A stretch of 64,000 nt of DNA from Massilia sp. Root418. GTDB taxonomy: Bacteria; Pseudomonadota; Gammaproteobacteria; Burkholderiales; Burkholderiaceae_D. Of the stretch, positions 45,844-54,423 are shown piece by piece. Within the stretch, counting starts at the first letter, position 1. Each line of letters opens with the position of its first letter. Both the position numbers and the translations under genes were made by a program. The notes under the pieces were generated by a model. It was not told the DNA's origin and did not search any database. It was given only the letters and a program-made list of their open reading frames with translations. Location of the stretch: NCBI RefSeq assembly GCF_001425265.1, contig NZ_LMEC01000021.1, positions 310,001 through 374,000 on the forward strand, read 5' to 3'.

Positions 45844-46290
45844 TCAGGGCACCGGCGCGAGCATGTTCGCGTCGCGCGCGAGCTGCCAGTGGCCGTCGCC
45901 GTTGCGGCGGAAGATGGACAGGGTATGGCCGGCGCGGCGCATGGCCTTGCCCCCTTCGGCCAGCGGCAGCACCCGCACTTCCAGCGTGGTACGGCACCAG
46001 GCCACGTCGCCGCACACTTCCACTTCGTCCACCGTGCTGTCCGATTCGATGCGGTGCGTGGCCAGCACGGCGCGCAGGCTGGCCGCGAAACCGTCGCGCC
46101 CGTGCATGGGCGGCTGGCCTGCCACCAGGAACACCACGTCCGGCGTCATCAGCGGCAGCACCTTGTCGACGTTGCCTTCGCGGGTCGCTTCCAGCCAGGC
46201 GGCGATCACGCGCCGGATGGCCGGTCCGTCGGACAGGGCGCCACCGTGCGCCGTGTCCGGCGCGGCGTGGTCAGTTGGCCCAGGGGTCAT
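45844..46290 (-). CDS. SnoaL-like/SgcJ-type protein
   Basis: 148 residues from the ATG at 46290, which lies inside the 3' end of the upstream VOC gene. AIRRVIAAWLEATREGNVDK, MTPDVVFLVAGQPPMHGRDG and FRRNGDGHWQLARDANML are typical of the SgcJ/EcaC-type NTF2-like family, often annotated as oxidoreductases or epoxide-type enzymes without proof. It follows the VOC gene in a two-gene minus-strand unit and converges on the deaminase gene (adjacent stops). Confidence 0.8.
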   Translation of the reverse strand: MTPGPTDHAAPDTAHGGALSDGPAIRRVIAAWLEATREGNVDKVLPLMTPDVVFLVAGQPPMHGRDGFAASLRAVLATHRIESDSTVDEVEVCGDVAWCRTTLEVRVLPLAEGGKAMRRAGHTLSIFRRNGDGHWQLARDANMLAPVP

Positions 46291-46699
46291 AGGTGCCCAC
46301 GCTCCACAGCTGTCCTTCCGGGTCGCGGCAGGTGAAGCCGCGGCCGCCGTATTCCTCGTCCTTGAGCGGCATGACGATGGGCGCCCCGGCAGCCACGGCG
46401 CGCTGGTGCACCAGGTCCGCATCGTTGACCACCAGGTAGCAGCATTGCGTGACCTTCATGCCGGTGCTGGCGGGCTGCGTCATCAGCTCGCCGAACTCGG
46501 TGTTGAAGATGGAGCTGAGCATCACCATGCCGTTGCCGTAGGTGAGCTGGGCGTGCGCGATGGTGCCGTCCTCGTTGGGAACGACCAGTGCCCGCTCGAA
46601 ACCTAAAGTGCGGCACAGCCAGTCGATGGCTGCCGGCGCGTCGCGGTAGCGCAGGCAGGGCGTGATGGTGGCGCGTGTGTTCTTCGGTATGCTGGACAT
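46271..46699 (-). CDS. VOC-family glyoxalase-like protein (PhnB type)
   Basis: 142 residues; GGGGAG precedes the ATG at 46699. TITPCLRYRDAPAAIDWLCR and LGFERALVV, then MKVTQCCYLVVNDADL and GFTCRDPEGQLWSVGTYDPW, are typical of PhnB-like glyoxalase/bleomycin-resistance proteins. The 3' end overlaps the SnoaL-like gene by 20 bp. Substrate unknown. Confidence 0.82.
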   Translation of the reverse strand: MSSIPKNTRATITPCLRYRDAPAAIDWLCRTLGFERALVVPNEDGTIAHAQLTYGNGMVMLSSIFNTEFGELMTQPASTGMKVTQCCYLVVNDADLVHQRAVAAGAPIVMPLKDEEYGGRGFTCRDPEGQLWSVGTYDPWAN

Positions 46700-46787
46700 G
46701 TGCTCCCCCTGTGGTGTGAGTCTAGTCCAAACAATATAGACCAGTGGGCGAGGGGGAGCAAATTGTTGCAGTGCGCGAGTGCGCTGG

Positions 46788-47546
46788 TCACATCTGCTGG
46801 AACAGGTGGGTGTTGCCCCGGCTGACCTCGAGTTCTTCTTCCGAATGGCGCACGCGCACCATCTGGCGGCCGCGCAGGTCGCGCTTGACCTCGGCAATCG
46901 CGTCCACCCGCACCAGCGTGGAGCGGTGGATGCGCCAGAATTCCTTCGGGTCCAGCTCGTCTTCCAGCTCCTTCAGCGTTTTACGGATCAGCACTTCGCC
47001 TTCCAGCGTCTGCACCCGCGTGTATTTCTCGTCGGCGCGGAAGAACAGCACTTCGCGCGTGCTGATCATGCGCAGGCTGGTGCCCACCTGGGCCTGTATC
47101 CATTTGAGGAATTCCTGCGGCTTGCGCTGCGCGGTGTGCGCCAGCAGCTGGCTCAGCTGGCGTTCAATGTTGTCCGGCGATTTGCCCAGCCGCGCCTGCA
47201 GGCGCTCGCAGGTGGTCTTCAGGCGCTCGCCGCCGGCCGGCTTGAGCAGGTAGTCCAGCGCGCCCTGTTCGAACGCTTCGATGGCGTACTGGTCGTAGGC
47301 GGTGACGAACACGATGTGGCAGCGGTTGAACAGCATGCGCGCCGCCTCGATGCCCGACATGCCGGGCATGCGGATGTCGAGGAACACGATGTCCGGCTGG
47401 TGCAGCCCGGTCAGCGCAATGGCTTCCACGCCGTTGGCCGCCTCGGCCACGATCTGCAGCTGCGGCCACGCCTCGTGCAGGCGCGTGCGCAGCAGCTGGC
47501 GCATGGGCTCTTCGTCGTCGGCGATGATGGCGGTCGGTGTCTTCAT
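46788..47546 (-). CDS. LytTR-family response regulator
   Basis: 252 residues. The receiver domain has DDEE near the N-terminus, phospho-acceptor Asp57 in IVFLDIRMPG, and Lys in YLLKPA. A LytTR DNA-binding domain forms the C-terminus (WRIHRSTLVRVDAIAEVK, then VRHSEEELEVSRGNTHLF). The start codon overlaps the stop of the histidine kinase gene by one base (TAATG). Targets unknown; no LytTR repeat pair was recognised in the window. Confidence 0.93.
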   Translation of the reverse strand: MKTPTAIIADDEEPMRQLLRTRLHEAWPQLQIVAEAANGVEAIALTGLHQPDIVFLDIRMPGMSGIEAARMLFNRCHIVFVTAYDQYAIEAFEQGALDYLLKPAGGERLKTTCERLQARLGKSPDNIERQLSQLLAHTAQRKPQEFLKWIQAQVGTSLRMISTREVLFFRADEKYTRVQTLEGEVLIRKTLKELEDELDPKEFWRIHRSTLVRVDAIAEVKRDLRGRQMVRVRHSEEELEVSRGNTHLFQQM

Positions 47547-48478
47547 TACAGCTTGGTTCCGGCAAAGATATCGGGGGCAAAGGGCATGCGGATGATGGCG
47601 CGCGCGCCGCCGTCCAGCGGCGCTTCAATGATGAGCTGGGCGCGGCTGCCGTACAACAGGCGCAGGCGCTCGCGGATATTGGTCAGGCCCAGGCCGTCGC
47701 CTGCGTGCACGTCGAAGCCCACGCCGTCGTCCTGCACTTCGATCTGCAGCACATTGCCGGCGGCGGTGCTGCTGGCGCTGGCGCGGATGTCGATGCGGCC
47801 GCCTTCCACCTTGGGTTCGAGGCCGTGCTTGATGGCGTTTTCAATCAGGGTCTGCAGCATCATGGGCGGGAACGATGCGCTCAGCAGGTCGGGCGGCACG
47901 TCGATCGATACCGCCAGCCGTTCGCGCATGCGGGCCTGCATGATGGCCAGGTAGGCGCGCGAGAGCTCGATCTGGCGCCCCAGCGTGCCGTTGCCCTTGG
48001 CGCGCATCTGCGGCAGCGTGGCGCGCAGGTAATCGATCAGGTGGGCGTGGATCTTGGCGGCCTGGGGCGGATCGGTCTCGATCAGCTGGCCGATCAGGGC
48101 CAGGGTGTTGAACAGGAAATGCGGCTCGACCTGGGCCTGCAGCGCGGCCATCTGCGCTTCCACCAGGCGGCGCTCCAGCGTTTCCGTGCCGGCCTGCTGC
48201 TCGGCCACGCGGGCCTCGCTTTCGGCGCGGCGCTTGCCGCCCGCCAGCACTTTCAGGCCGACTGAAAAGACGATGAACATCGCCACCGACTCGCCCAGCC
48301 TGAACGGCGCGGCCAGGAGCAGCGCCACCACGGCGATCACCCCCAGCTTGCGCCACTCGACCTGGGCCAGCCAGTCGAAGAAGTTCCACCACAGGGTGCG
48401 GGCGGTGTCGCCCACCTCGCCGATGAACGCGACCAGGCTGCGGGTGCCTTTTTTAGTGCGGCTGAATGCCATTTCCAT
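47546..48478 (-). CDS. LytS-type sensor histidine kinase
   Basis: 310 residues from the ATG at 48478 (AAGGAT upstream). Two short hydrophobic segments (LGVIAVVALLLAAPFRL, MFIVFSVGLKVLAGG) serve as a minimal membrane anchor. The His_kinase box QVEPHFLFNTLALI carries His120 and the ATPase domain has LQTLIENAIKHGLEPK and GLGLTNIRERL. There is no sizeable periplasmic sensor, so it probably senses membrane or cytoplasmic state. It pairs with the LytTR regulator. Confidence 0.92.
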   Translation of the reverse strand: MEMAFSRTKKGTRSLVAFIGEVGDTARTLWWNFFDWLAQVEWRKLGVIAVVALLLAAPFRLGESVAMFIVFSVGLKVLAGGKRRAESEARVAEQQAGTETLERRLVEAQMAALQAQVEPHFLFNTLALIGQLIETDPPQAAKIHAHLIDYLRATLPQMRAKGNGTLGRQIELSRAYLAIMQARMRERLAVSIDVPPDLLSASFPPMMLQTLIENAIKHGLEPKVEGGRIDIRASASSTAAGNVLQIEVQDDGVGFDVHAGDGLGLTNIRERLRLLYGSRAQLIIEAPLDGGARAIIRMPFAPDIFAGTKL

Positions 48479-48486
48479 ATCCTTGC

Positions 48487-48750
48487 TTAGTGTTCTTTGT
48501 TTTCGTGCACGTGCTTGCTGGCATGATGGCCTGCGATCAGGGCGATGGCGATCTTCAGCAGCAGGAAGATGGCAAACAGCGTCAGCGCCAGCGGCAGGAT
48601 GGTGAGCAGCAGCGCCATCATGATGCAGCTGGCCAGCAGCGCAGGCCACGACATGCGCGACAGCGCGCGGGTGAAGGCGCGGCCGATCTGCGCGGCAGCC
48701 TGGCCCACTTCGCGGAACACGCCGCCGACAGTGCGGTTGATGGTTTTCAT
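48487..48750 (-). CDS. Small membrane protein upstream of the two-component system
   Basis: 87 residues; GGAGG precedes the ATG at 48750. Basic amphipathic N-terminus (MKTINRTVGGVFREVGQAAA), one long or two short hydrophobic helices (LLASCIMMALLLTILPLAL, then FAIFLLLKIAIALIAG) and a His/Glu-rich tail (HHASKHVHENKEH). It lies 8 bp before the histidine kinase gene on the same strand. It may be a partner of this sensor, which lacks an external domain. No family recognised. Confidence 0.65.
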   Translation of the reverse strand: MKTINRTVGGVFREVGQAAAQIGRAFTRALSRMSWPALLASCIMMALLLTILPLALTLFAIFLLLKIAIALIAGHHASKHVHENKEH

Positions 48751-48903
48751 AAGGACCTCCGTGGTTGATATGGCCCCAATGTAACAATCCGCAGCGCTGG
48801 CCGCAGCCGCTTTCCGACGAATTGGCATTTCTGCGGGATAAGCTGTCCCCTGCGGGCGCCGAGCTGCGCCGCGAGGCGCGCCCTAGTTGCCGCACGGCAC
48901 CCC

Positions 48904-49467
48904 TTATTTGCCGCGCGCCGCGTCCCAGTCCGAGCGCAGCAGGCCGAAGAAGTCGGTGTCGCACACTTCGCCGTTCACGATCCAGCGCTGGCGCAGATGG
49001 CCTTCATGCACGAAGTGCAGGCGTTTAAGCAGGGCGGCCGAGCCGGCGTTGCGCGGGTCCACGTCGGCTTCGATGCGGTGCAGGCCGAACGCTTCCAGGC
49101 TGTGGCCGATGGTGGCCGCCAGCGCCTCCTGCATATAGCCTTTGCCCCAGTGCGCGCGCGACAGGATGTAGCCCATCTCGCAGCGGCGGTTCTGCTGGTT
49201 GAAGTGGTGCAGGCGGCACACGCCGATCAGCTCGCCCGTTTGCGCCAGGGTCATGCCCATGGTGAGCATGCTGCCGTCCTGGTAGCCCGCCAGCGTCAAG
49301 GCCACGTGGTCTTCGGCCTGGGCCATCCGCTGCCATGGCGGACTGCTCCAGTAGCGCATGGCCTCGGGGTCGGAATAGATGGCGAACAGGGCGGGCGCAT
49401 CGCCCTCGCGGATGTGGCGCAGTACCAGCCGCTCCGTCTTGAGTATAGTTTCCGGCAATTTTGGCAT
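48904..49467 (-). CDS. GNAT-family N-acetyltransferase (RimJ/RimL type)
   Basis: 187 residues from the ATG at 49467. TERLVLRHIREGDAPALFAI, CEMGYILSRAHWGKGYMQEA (acetyl-CoA loop) and NAGSAALLKRLHFVHEGHLR are typical of the RimJ/RimL-like GNAT group that acetylates protein N-termini or small amines. The ribosome-binding site is weak. Acceptor unknown. Confidence 0.88.
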   Translation of the reverse strand: MPKLPETILKTERLVLRHIREGDAPALFAIYSDPEAMRYWSSPPWQRMAQAEDHVALTLAGYQDGSMLTMGMTLAQTGELIGVCRLHHFNQQNRRCEMGYILSRAHWGKGYMQEALAATIGHSLEAFGLHRIEADVDPRNAGSAALLKRLHFVHEGHLRQRWIVNGEVCDTDFFGLLRSDWDAARGK

Positions 49468-49568
49468 ATTTCTATCTGTCAATTTAAATTTCTCGAGGCA
49501 CATTACCGTGCTAAAATTACACCTAGTGTTACTTTAATGCAAATTTATAAAAGTTGCGAAAGAGGTCA

Positions 49569-50645
49569 ATGATGATGTTTCGCCCCGTTCTTTCCGCTGT
49601 CGCCCTGGCTGCCTGCGGCCTGTTGCCTGCCGCCGCGCACGCCACGCCGCTGTCCGCTTCCGAGATCCTGAAGCAGTTTAATACCGTGGTGCTGGGCAGC
49701 GCCACGTCCAGCTCGCACACGGACGGCCGCACTTACGTGGGCGGCTCCCTCTCGGGCGGCGACTACGTGCAGCACATCAACGACACGCCCGGCTCCAGCT
49801 ACGCCGGCCTGACCGTGGCCGGCTCGGCCAGCAACGTCAAGGTCAACGGCCTGGGCGCGGTGATCGGCGGCGGCCTGAGCAACTCCACCGTCAACAGCGG
49901 CAGCAGCGTGGTGTACGGCGGCGTCAGCAATAGCAACCTGAACGGCGCGGCCTACGTGGAAGGCGGCAGCAGCGGCAATTTCAACGGAGGCAAACTGGCC
50001 ACGCCCAACGAGGTCATGATTGCCAACGTCGTGGCCTCGACCTCCACCAATTTCGGCAGCGTGCTGGGCGGCCTGTCCGGCAGCCTGCAGTCGCTGTCGA
50101 GCACCGGCAGCTCGGTGGCCTTCGACGGCAATCTGGCCATTTTCAACGCCGTGGCCAATGCCAGCGGGGTGGCCGTGTTCGACCTGACCGCGATCGACAC
50201 CGTGCTGTTCTCCAAGGGCGAGTTCCGCTTCAACCTGAACGGCGCCAGCAGCGTCATCCTGAACACCGACGTCAAGAGCGCCACCCTGGGCGCCAACTTC
50301 CTGGGCAGCGCCGCGCAGCAGTACGGCAGCAAGCTGCTGTGGAACTTCTACAACGCCACCAACCTTACCGTCAACAGCCAGTGGGGCGGTTCGCTGCTGG
50401 CCACCGGCGCCTACCTGACCAACAACCAGAACATCGAAGGCGGCGTGTTCGTCAACGGCCTGGACCAGCGCGCCGAGATCCATCTGCAGAGCTTCAACGG
50501 CGGACTGGGCGGCAATGGCGGCGGCGGCTCTGCCGGCGCGCCTGCCGCCGGTGTGCCGGAGCCGGGCAGCATGGCCCTGCTGGCCGGCGGCCTGGGCGTC
50601 ATGGGCTTGCTGGCGCGCCGCCGCCGGGCTGCCCCGGCCCGCTGA
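49569..50645 (+). CDS. Choice-of-anchor A family PEP-CTERM protein
   Basis: 358 residues from ATG 49569; ATG 49572 is better spaced from AGAGG and may be the real start. A signal peptide (LSAVALAACGLLPAAAHA) is followed by a choice-of-anchor A domain (LSASEILKQFNTVVLGSA, then GRTYVGGSLSGGDYV, and a C-terminal NGLDQRAEIHLQSF), a Gly-rich linker and a PEP-CTERM sorting signal (VPEPGSMALLAGGLGVMGLL, then ARRRRA). It is processed by an exosortase for cell-surface/EPS-associated export; no exosortase is in the window. Its end overlaps the TetR gene by 47 bp, tail to tail. Confidence 0.9.
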   Translation: MMMFRPVLSAVALAACGLLPAAAHATPLSASEILKQFNTVVLGSATSSSHTDGRTYVGGSLSGGDYVQHINDTPGSSYAGLTVAGSASNVKVNGLGAVIGGGLSNSTVNSGSSVVYGGVSNSNLNGAAYVEGGSSGNFNGGKLATPNEVMIANVVASTSTNFGSVLGGLSGSLQSLSSTGSSVAFDGNLAIFNAVANASGVAVFDLTAIDTVLFSKGEFRFNLNGASSVILNTDVKSATLGANFLGSAAQQYGSKLLWNFYNATNLTVNSQWGGSLLATGAYLTNNQNIEGGVFVNGLDQRAEIHLQSFNGGLGGNGGGGSAGAPAAGVPEPGSMALLAGGLGVMGLLARRRRAAPAR

Positions 50646-51300
50646 TCGCAGCCAGCACCATGCGCACGATGGTGTCCTCGCCGTCGTCGTAGTCCTTGCG
50701 GGCCAGCTGCTTCTTGTCCAGCACCAGCGCCATCTGCGCCGAGAAGTCGGCGTAGGACTGCGTCATGGCCCAGATCATGAAGATCAGGTGGGTCGCGTTG
50801 AGCGGCGCGATGCGTCCGGCCGCGATCCACTTCTCGAACACGTCGATATCCTTGCGCAGCAGCGGCACCACGCGGCTCCTGATCTGCTCGCCGTACAGCT
50901 GCGCGCCGCTGATCACCTCCATCGCATACACCTTCGAGGCCCAGGGCTGCTCGCGCGAGAAGCGCAGCTTGGCCTGGATGTAGGTGCGCAGCACGTCGCG
51001 CGGGTCGTGCTCCTCGTCGGCCAGGCTTTCCATGCGTTTCAGCCAGTCGTCCAGCACGTCGTCGAGCACACGCTGGTAGAGCGCCTGCTTGGTCGGGTAA
51101 TAGTACATCAGGTTCTGCTTGGACATCTGCGCCGCGTCGGCGATGGCCGCGATGGAGGTGCCTTCGTAGCCGCACTCGGCGAACATGCGCACCGCCACGG
51201 CGGCAATGTCCGATTCCAGCTTGCCGCGGTTGATGACGCGGCGCTTCACCTTGGGCGCGGCGGCAAGGCCGGGGACGACGGTCGGTTTGGTGTCTGGCAT
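50599..51300 (-). CDS. TetR-family regulator, RutR-like
   Basis: 233 residues. HTH: ILDAA-like helix VAVRMFAECGYEGTSIAAIA followed by MSKQNLMYYYPTKQALYQRV. The C-terminal part (EHDPRDVLRTYIQAKLRFSR, then MEVISGAQLYGEQIRS) is close to RutR, the uracil/thymine-responsive regulator of pyrimidine genes. An N-terminal extension of about 27 residues is present. It follows the MocR gene by 16 bp and lies at the edge of the pyrimidine catabolic cluster, which supports a role in its control. Confidence 0.88.
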   Translation of the reverse strand: MPDTKPTVVPGLAAAPKVKRRVINRGKLESDIAAVAVRMFAECGYEGTSIAAIADAAQMSKQNLMYYYPTKQALYQRVLDDVLDDWLKRMESLADEEHDPRDVLRTYIQAKLRFSREQPWASKVYAMEVISGAQLYGEQIRSRVVPLLRKDIDVFEKWIAAGRIAPLNATHLIFMIWAMTQSYADFSAQMALVLDKKQLARKDYDDGEDTIVRMVLAAISGPGQPGGGAPASP

Positions 51301-51316
51301 GGCGCGGGCCTTCTCT

Positions 51317-52795
51317 CTATTCTCTCTGGCTGGGTCGGACGGATTGCAGGAACTGGCGCAGCTGCGGGCTGTCGCTGTAGGCGGCGTTGAAACGGAACCA
51401 GATGCTGGTGCAGGGGCGCAGCATGAAAAATTCGCCGGGCGAGAGCAGGATGCCGGACTTCAGGGCCAGGTCGGCAATGCTGCGGCCGTTCACGGACGGC
51501 GAGGGCGGCACGTCCCATCCGGCGCTGACGAACATGCCGCCGCGCGGCTGCGCCAGCGGCTGCAGGCCGGCCGCCGCCAGGTTCTCGATGCTGCGCCGGC
51601 GGCCTTCCTCCAGCTGGCCGGCCAGCTTCTCCACCATGCGCCGGTAGGGCCGCGCGGTGATCGCGTGGAACACGGCGCGCTCGTTGATCTCGGAAGTGGT
51701 CAGCCCGGCCAGCATCTTTACGCGCAGCAGCTCCGGCAGCAGCGAGTTGGAGGCCGAGATGGAGCCCACCCGCAGCACCGGCGACAGCGTCTTGGAGAAG
51801 CTGCCCACGCGGATCACGCGCCGCAGCCCGTCCATGGCCGCCAGCGAGGCCTCGCCGCGCGGCGTGAGCTCGCGGTAGATGTCGTCCTCCACCAGCCAGA
51901 AATCGAACTGCTCGGCCAGTGCCAGCAGGCGGTGCGCCTGCGCGTGCGAGAGCGAGGTGCCGAGCGGGTTTTGCAGCACGGTGTTTACGAACATCAGCTT
52001 GGGACTGTGGGCCCGGGCCTGCTCGGCCAGCGCCGCCATGTCCAGGCCGTCCGCGCCGCGCGCGATGCCGACCGGGATGCAGCCGTGGTGGCGTATCAGC
52101 GACAGCAGGTTGCTGTAGCCGGGGTCTTCCACCAGCACCGTGTCGCCCGGCTTGGTGAGCGTGCGCAGCACCAGGTCGAAGGCGTGGGTGGCGCCGTGCG
52201 TGAGCAGGATCTGCTCCGGCTCCACCGGATAGAGTTCGTCGGTCAGCACGGCCGCCATGTGCTGGCGCAGGGTGGGGAAGCCGAGCGGGTGGCCGTAGCC
52301 GCGCAGGCGGTTGGCGGGAATGCGCATGGCCTGGCGCACCGCGTCCAGGATGGTGTCCTCGCCGTAGGATTCCGGCGGCAGCCAGCCCGCGCCCACCGGC
52401 AGCGCTTCGGACACGCCGGAATACAGCTCCGGCGTGAGCGCGTCGATGTGGACGGGGGCCGGATGGTGGGGCTGCGGCAGCAGCGTGGCGGGCACGTCCT
52501 GGCGGGCCACGAAATAGCCGGAACCGCGCCGCGAGGACAGCAGGCCCAGCGTGACCAGGCGGTCATAGGACTCGACAACTGTAAAGGTGGACACGCCATT
52601 ACACTTTGCGAATTGCCTCACCGAGGGCATTTTTGTGCCGATTCGCAACTCCCGCCGCGCCACCATGGCCGTGATGGCAGAGACGATCTGGTCCACCAGG
52701 CTGCCTTTCCGCGCCCGCTCTATGGCCAGCACGGGCCAGCCGCCGCCATCGCCCTGGCCGCAGCCCTGCTCGCCCGTTGTTGCCGCTTCATCCAT
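51317..52795 (-). CDS. MocR-type regulator (GntR HTH fused to aminotransferase)
   Basis: 492 residues from the ATG at 52795 (GAGAAGG upstream). GntR winged helix (SLVDQIVSAITAMVARRELR, then MPSVRQFAKCNGVSTFTVVE), linker, then a fold-type I aminotransferase domain with ILLTHGATHAFDLVL, NPLGTSLSHAQAHRLL and the PLP Lys in VGSFSKTLSPVLRVG. MocR proteins sense PLP-amino acid adducts and often control divergent amine-metabolism genes. It is divergent from the omega-amino acid transaminase, so beta-alanine or 3-aminoisobutyrate is a plausible effector. Confidence 0.92.
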   Translation of the reverse strand: MDEAATTGEQGCGQGDGGGWPVLAIERARKGSLVDQIVSAITAMVARRELRIGTKMPSVRQFAKCNGVSTFTVVESYDRLVTLGLLSSRRGSGYFVARQDVPATLLPQPHHPAPVHIDALTPELYSGVSEALPVGAGWLPPESYGEDTILDAVRQAMRIPANRLRGYGHPLGFPTLRQHMAAVLTDELYPVEPEQILLTHGATHAFDLVLRTLTKPGDTVLVEDPGYSNLLSLIRHHGCIPVGIARGADGLDMAALAEQARAHSPKLMFVNTVLQNPLGTSLSHAQAHRLLALAEQFDFWLVEDDIYRELTPRGEASLAAMDGLRRVIRVGSFSKTLSPVLRVGSISASNSLLPELLRVKMLAGLTTSEINERAVFHAITARPYRRMVEKLAGQLEEGRRRSIENLAAAGLQPLAQPRGGMFVSAGWDVPPSPSVNGRSIADLALKSGILLSPGEFFMLRPCTSIWFRFNAAYSDSPQLRQFLQSVRPSQRE

Positions 52796-52959
52796 CAAAC
52801 CTTCTCCGCGTTGAACTGTATCGTTTTTGTGACCTGTACGGTTGGCTGGTTTTGCTGATTGTGTATCTGTGCCATAGTGAAGCTGCTGACTATTATTGCA
52901 CCATGATTTTGCCAACTGGTAAAGATTTTTACGGTTTGTAAAAAATTAAGGAGAAATGC
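52796..52959. promoter_or_regulatory. Divergent MocR/transaminase control region
   Basis: This 164-bp AT-rich gap holds imperfect direct repeats (GAACTGTATCG at 52813 and GACCTGTACGG at 52831, 8 of 11 identical, 18 bp apart) close to the mocR start and a T/A-rich segment just before the transaminase AAGGAGA. I see no clean -35/-10 pair. Confidence 0.35.
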
Positions 52960-54276
52960 ATGAACGAGTCCCGACCAGCATCCATGTCGTCTTTCTGGAT
53001 GCCTTTTACAAACAACCGCGATTACAAGGCCAATCCGCGCCTGCTGGTGTCGGCCGAAGGCGTGTACTACAAGGACGTGGACGGCAACGCCATCCTGGAC
53101 GGCACGGCCGGCCTGTGGTGCGTGCCCTGCGGCCACGCGCAGCCGAAGATCGTGGCCGCCGTGCGCGAGATGATAGGCCAGCTCGATTTCGCGCCCACCT
53201 TCCAGATGGGCCACCCGGCCGCCTTCGACCTGGCCGAAAAGCTGATGGACTACACCGGCCACAAGTTCGGCCACGTGTTCTACACCAACTCCGGTTCGGA
53301 AGCGGTGGACACCGCGCTCAAGATCGCGCTGGCGTACCACAAGGCGCGCGGGGAGGCCGGCCGCACCCGCCTGATCGGCCGCGAGCGCGGCTACCACGGC
53401 GTGGGCTTCGGCGGCATCTCGGTGGGCGGCATCGCCGGCAACCGCAAGCCGTATGGCGTGATGCTGCCGGGCGTGGACCACCTGCCGCACACGCACAACC
53501 TGGAGAAGAACGCCTACACGCGCGGCGAGCCTGAACACGGCGCCAACCTGGCCGACGAGCTGGAACGCATCGTGGCGCTGCACGACGCGTCCACCATCGC
53601 GGCCGTGATCGTGGAGCCGGTGGCCGGCTCCACCGGCGTGCTGATCCCGCCCAAGGGCTACCTGAAGCGCCTGCGCGAGCTGTGCACCAAGCACGGCATC
53701 CTGCTGATCTTCGACGAAGTGATCACCGGCTTCGGCCGCCTCACCACGCCGTTCGCGGCCGACTACTTCGGCGTGGAACCGGACATGATGACCACTGCCA
53801 AGGGCCTGACCAACGGCGTGATTCCCATGGGCGCGGTGTTCTCCAAGAAGTTCATCCACGACGCCTTCATGGAGGCGCCGGCCGGCATCGAGCTGTTCCA
53901 CGGCTATACCTATTCCGGCCATCCGGTGGCGTGCGCGGCGTCGCTGGCGACGCTGGAAGTGTTCAAGGAACAGAACATCCTGGAGCACGCGCAGGGTATC
54001 CAGGAATACTGGGCCGACGCGGTGCATTCGCTGAAAGGCCTGCCGCACGTGATCGACATCCGCAGCATCGGGCTGATCGCGGGGATCGAGCTGGCGCCGA
54101 TCGAAGGCAAGCCGGGGGCGCGTGCGTTCAGCGCGTTCAAGAAGGCGTTTGCGGACGGCGTCTTGATACGCACCACCGGCGACATCATCGCGCTGTCGCC
54201 GCCGCTGGTGTTCGAGAAGAGGCACATTGATGAATTGTTTGAGAAGCTGGCGAAGGTGCTGAGGAACCTGGACTAG
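52960..54276 (+). CDS. Omega-amino acid:pyruvate transaminase (beta-alanine type)
   Basis: 438 residues; AAGGAGA is 5 bp before the ATG at 52960. Class III aminotransferase: FWMPFTNNRDYKANPRLL, VFYTNSGSEAVDTALKIAL, RGYHGVGFGGISVGGI, LLIFDEVITGFGRL and the PLP Lys281 in TTAKGLTNGVIPMGAV. The FWMPFT start and the pattern match the beta-alanine:pyruvate transaminase group. It would convert beta-alanine (from uracil) to malonate semialdehyde and 3-aminoisobutyrate (from thymine) to methylmalonate semialdehyde, making alanine. First gene of the pyrimidine operon. Confidence 0.93.
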   Translation: MNESRPASMSSFWMPFTNNRDYKANPRLLVSAEGVYYKDVDGNAILDGTAGLWCVPCGHAQPKIVAAVREMIGQLDFAPTFQMGHPAAFDLAEKLMDYTGHKFGHVFYTNSGSEAVDTALKIALAYHKARGEAGRTRLIGRERGYHGVGFGGISVGGIAGNRKPYGVMLPGVDHLPHTHNLEKNAYTRGEPEHGANLADELERIVALHDASTIAAVIVEPVAGSTGVLIPPKGYLKRLRELCTKHGILLIFDEVITGFGRLTTPFAADYFGVEPDMMTTAKGLTNGVIPMGAVFSKKFIHDAFMEAPAGIELFHGYTYSGHPVACAASLATLEVFKEQNILEHAQGIQEYWADAVHSLKGLPHVIDIRSIGLIAGIELAPIEGKPGARAFSAFKKAFADGVLIRTTGDIIALSPPLVFEKRHIDELFEKLAKVLRNLD

Positions 54277-54291
54277 CCGCAGGCGGCTCCC

Positions 54292-54402
54292 GGCGGGTTA
54301 CGCTGCGCTAACCCGCCCTACGGACCCAAAGGCCAATCCAATCATCGATTTCACCACCGGAACAACGTAGGGCGGGTTAGGCGCGCAGCGCCGTAACCCG
54401 CC
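54292..54402. repeat. Palindromic GGCGGGTTA repeat 4 (paired)
   Basis: GGCGGGTTACGC...GCTAACCCGCCCTACG (54292-54322) and CGTAGGGCGGGTTAG...CGTAACCCGCC (54366-54402) with a 43-bp linker, in the transaminase-ald gap. Confidence 0.9.
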
Positions 54403-54423
54403 AACCACCACAAGGAGACAACC

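Noticed and set aside
52956..53534. An overlapping frame starting at the ATG at 52956
   Set aside because: It shares the ribosome-binding site of the transaminase but is Arg-rich without any domain; the 52960 frame is the real gene.
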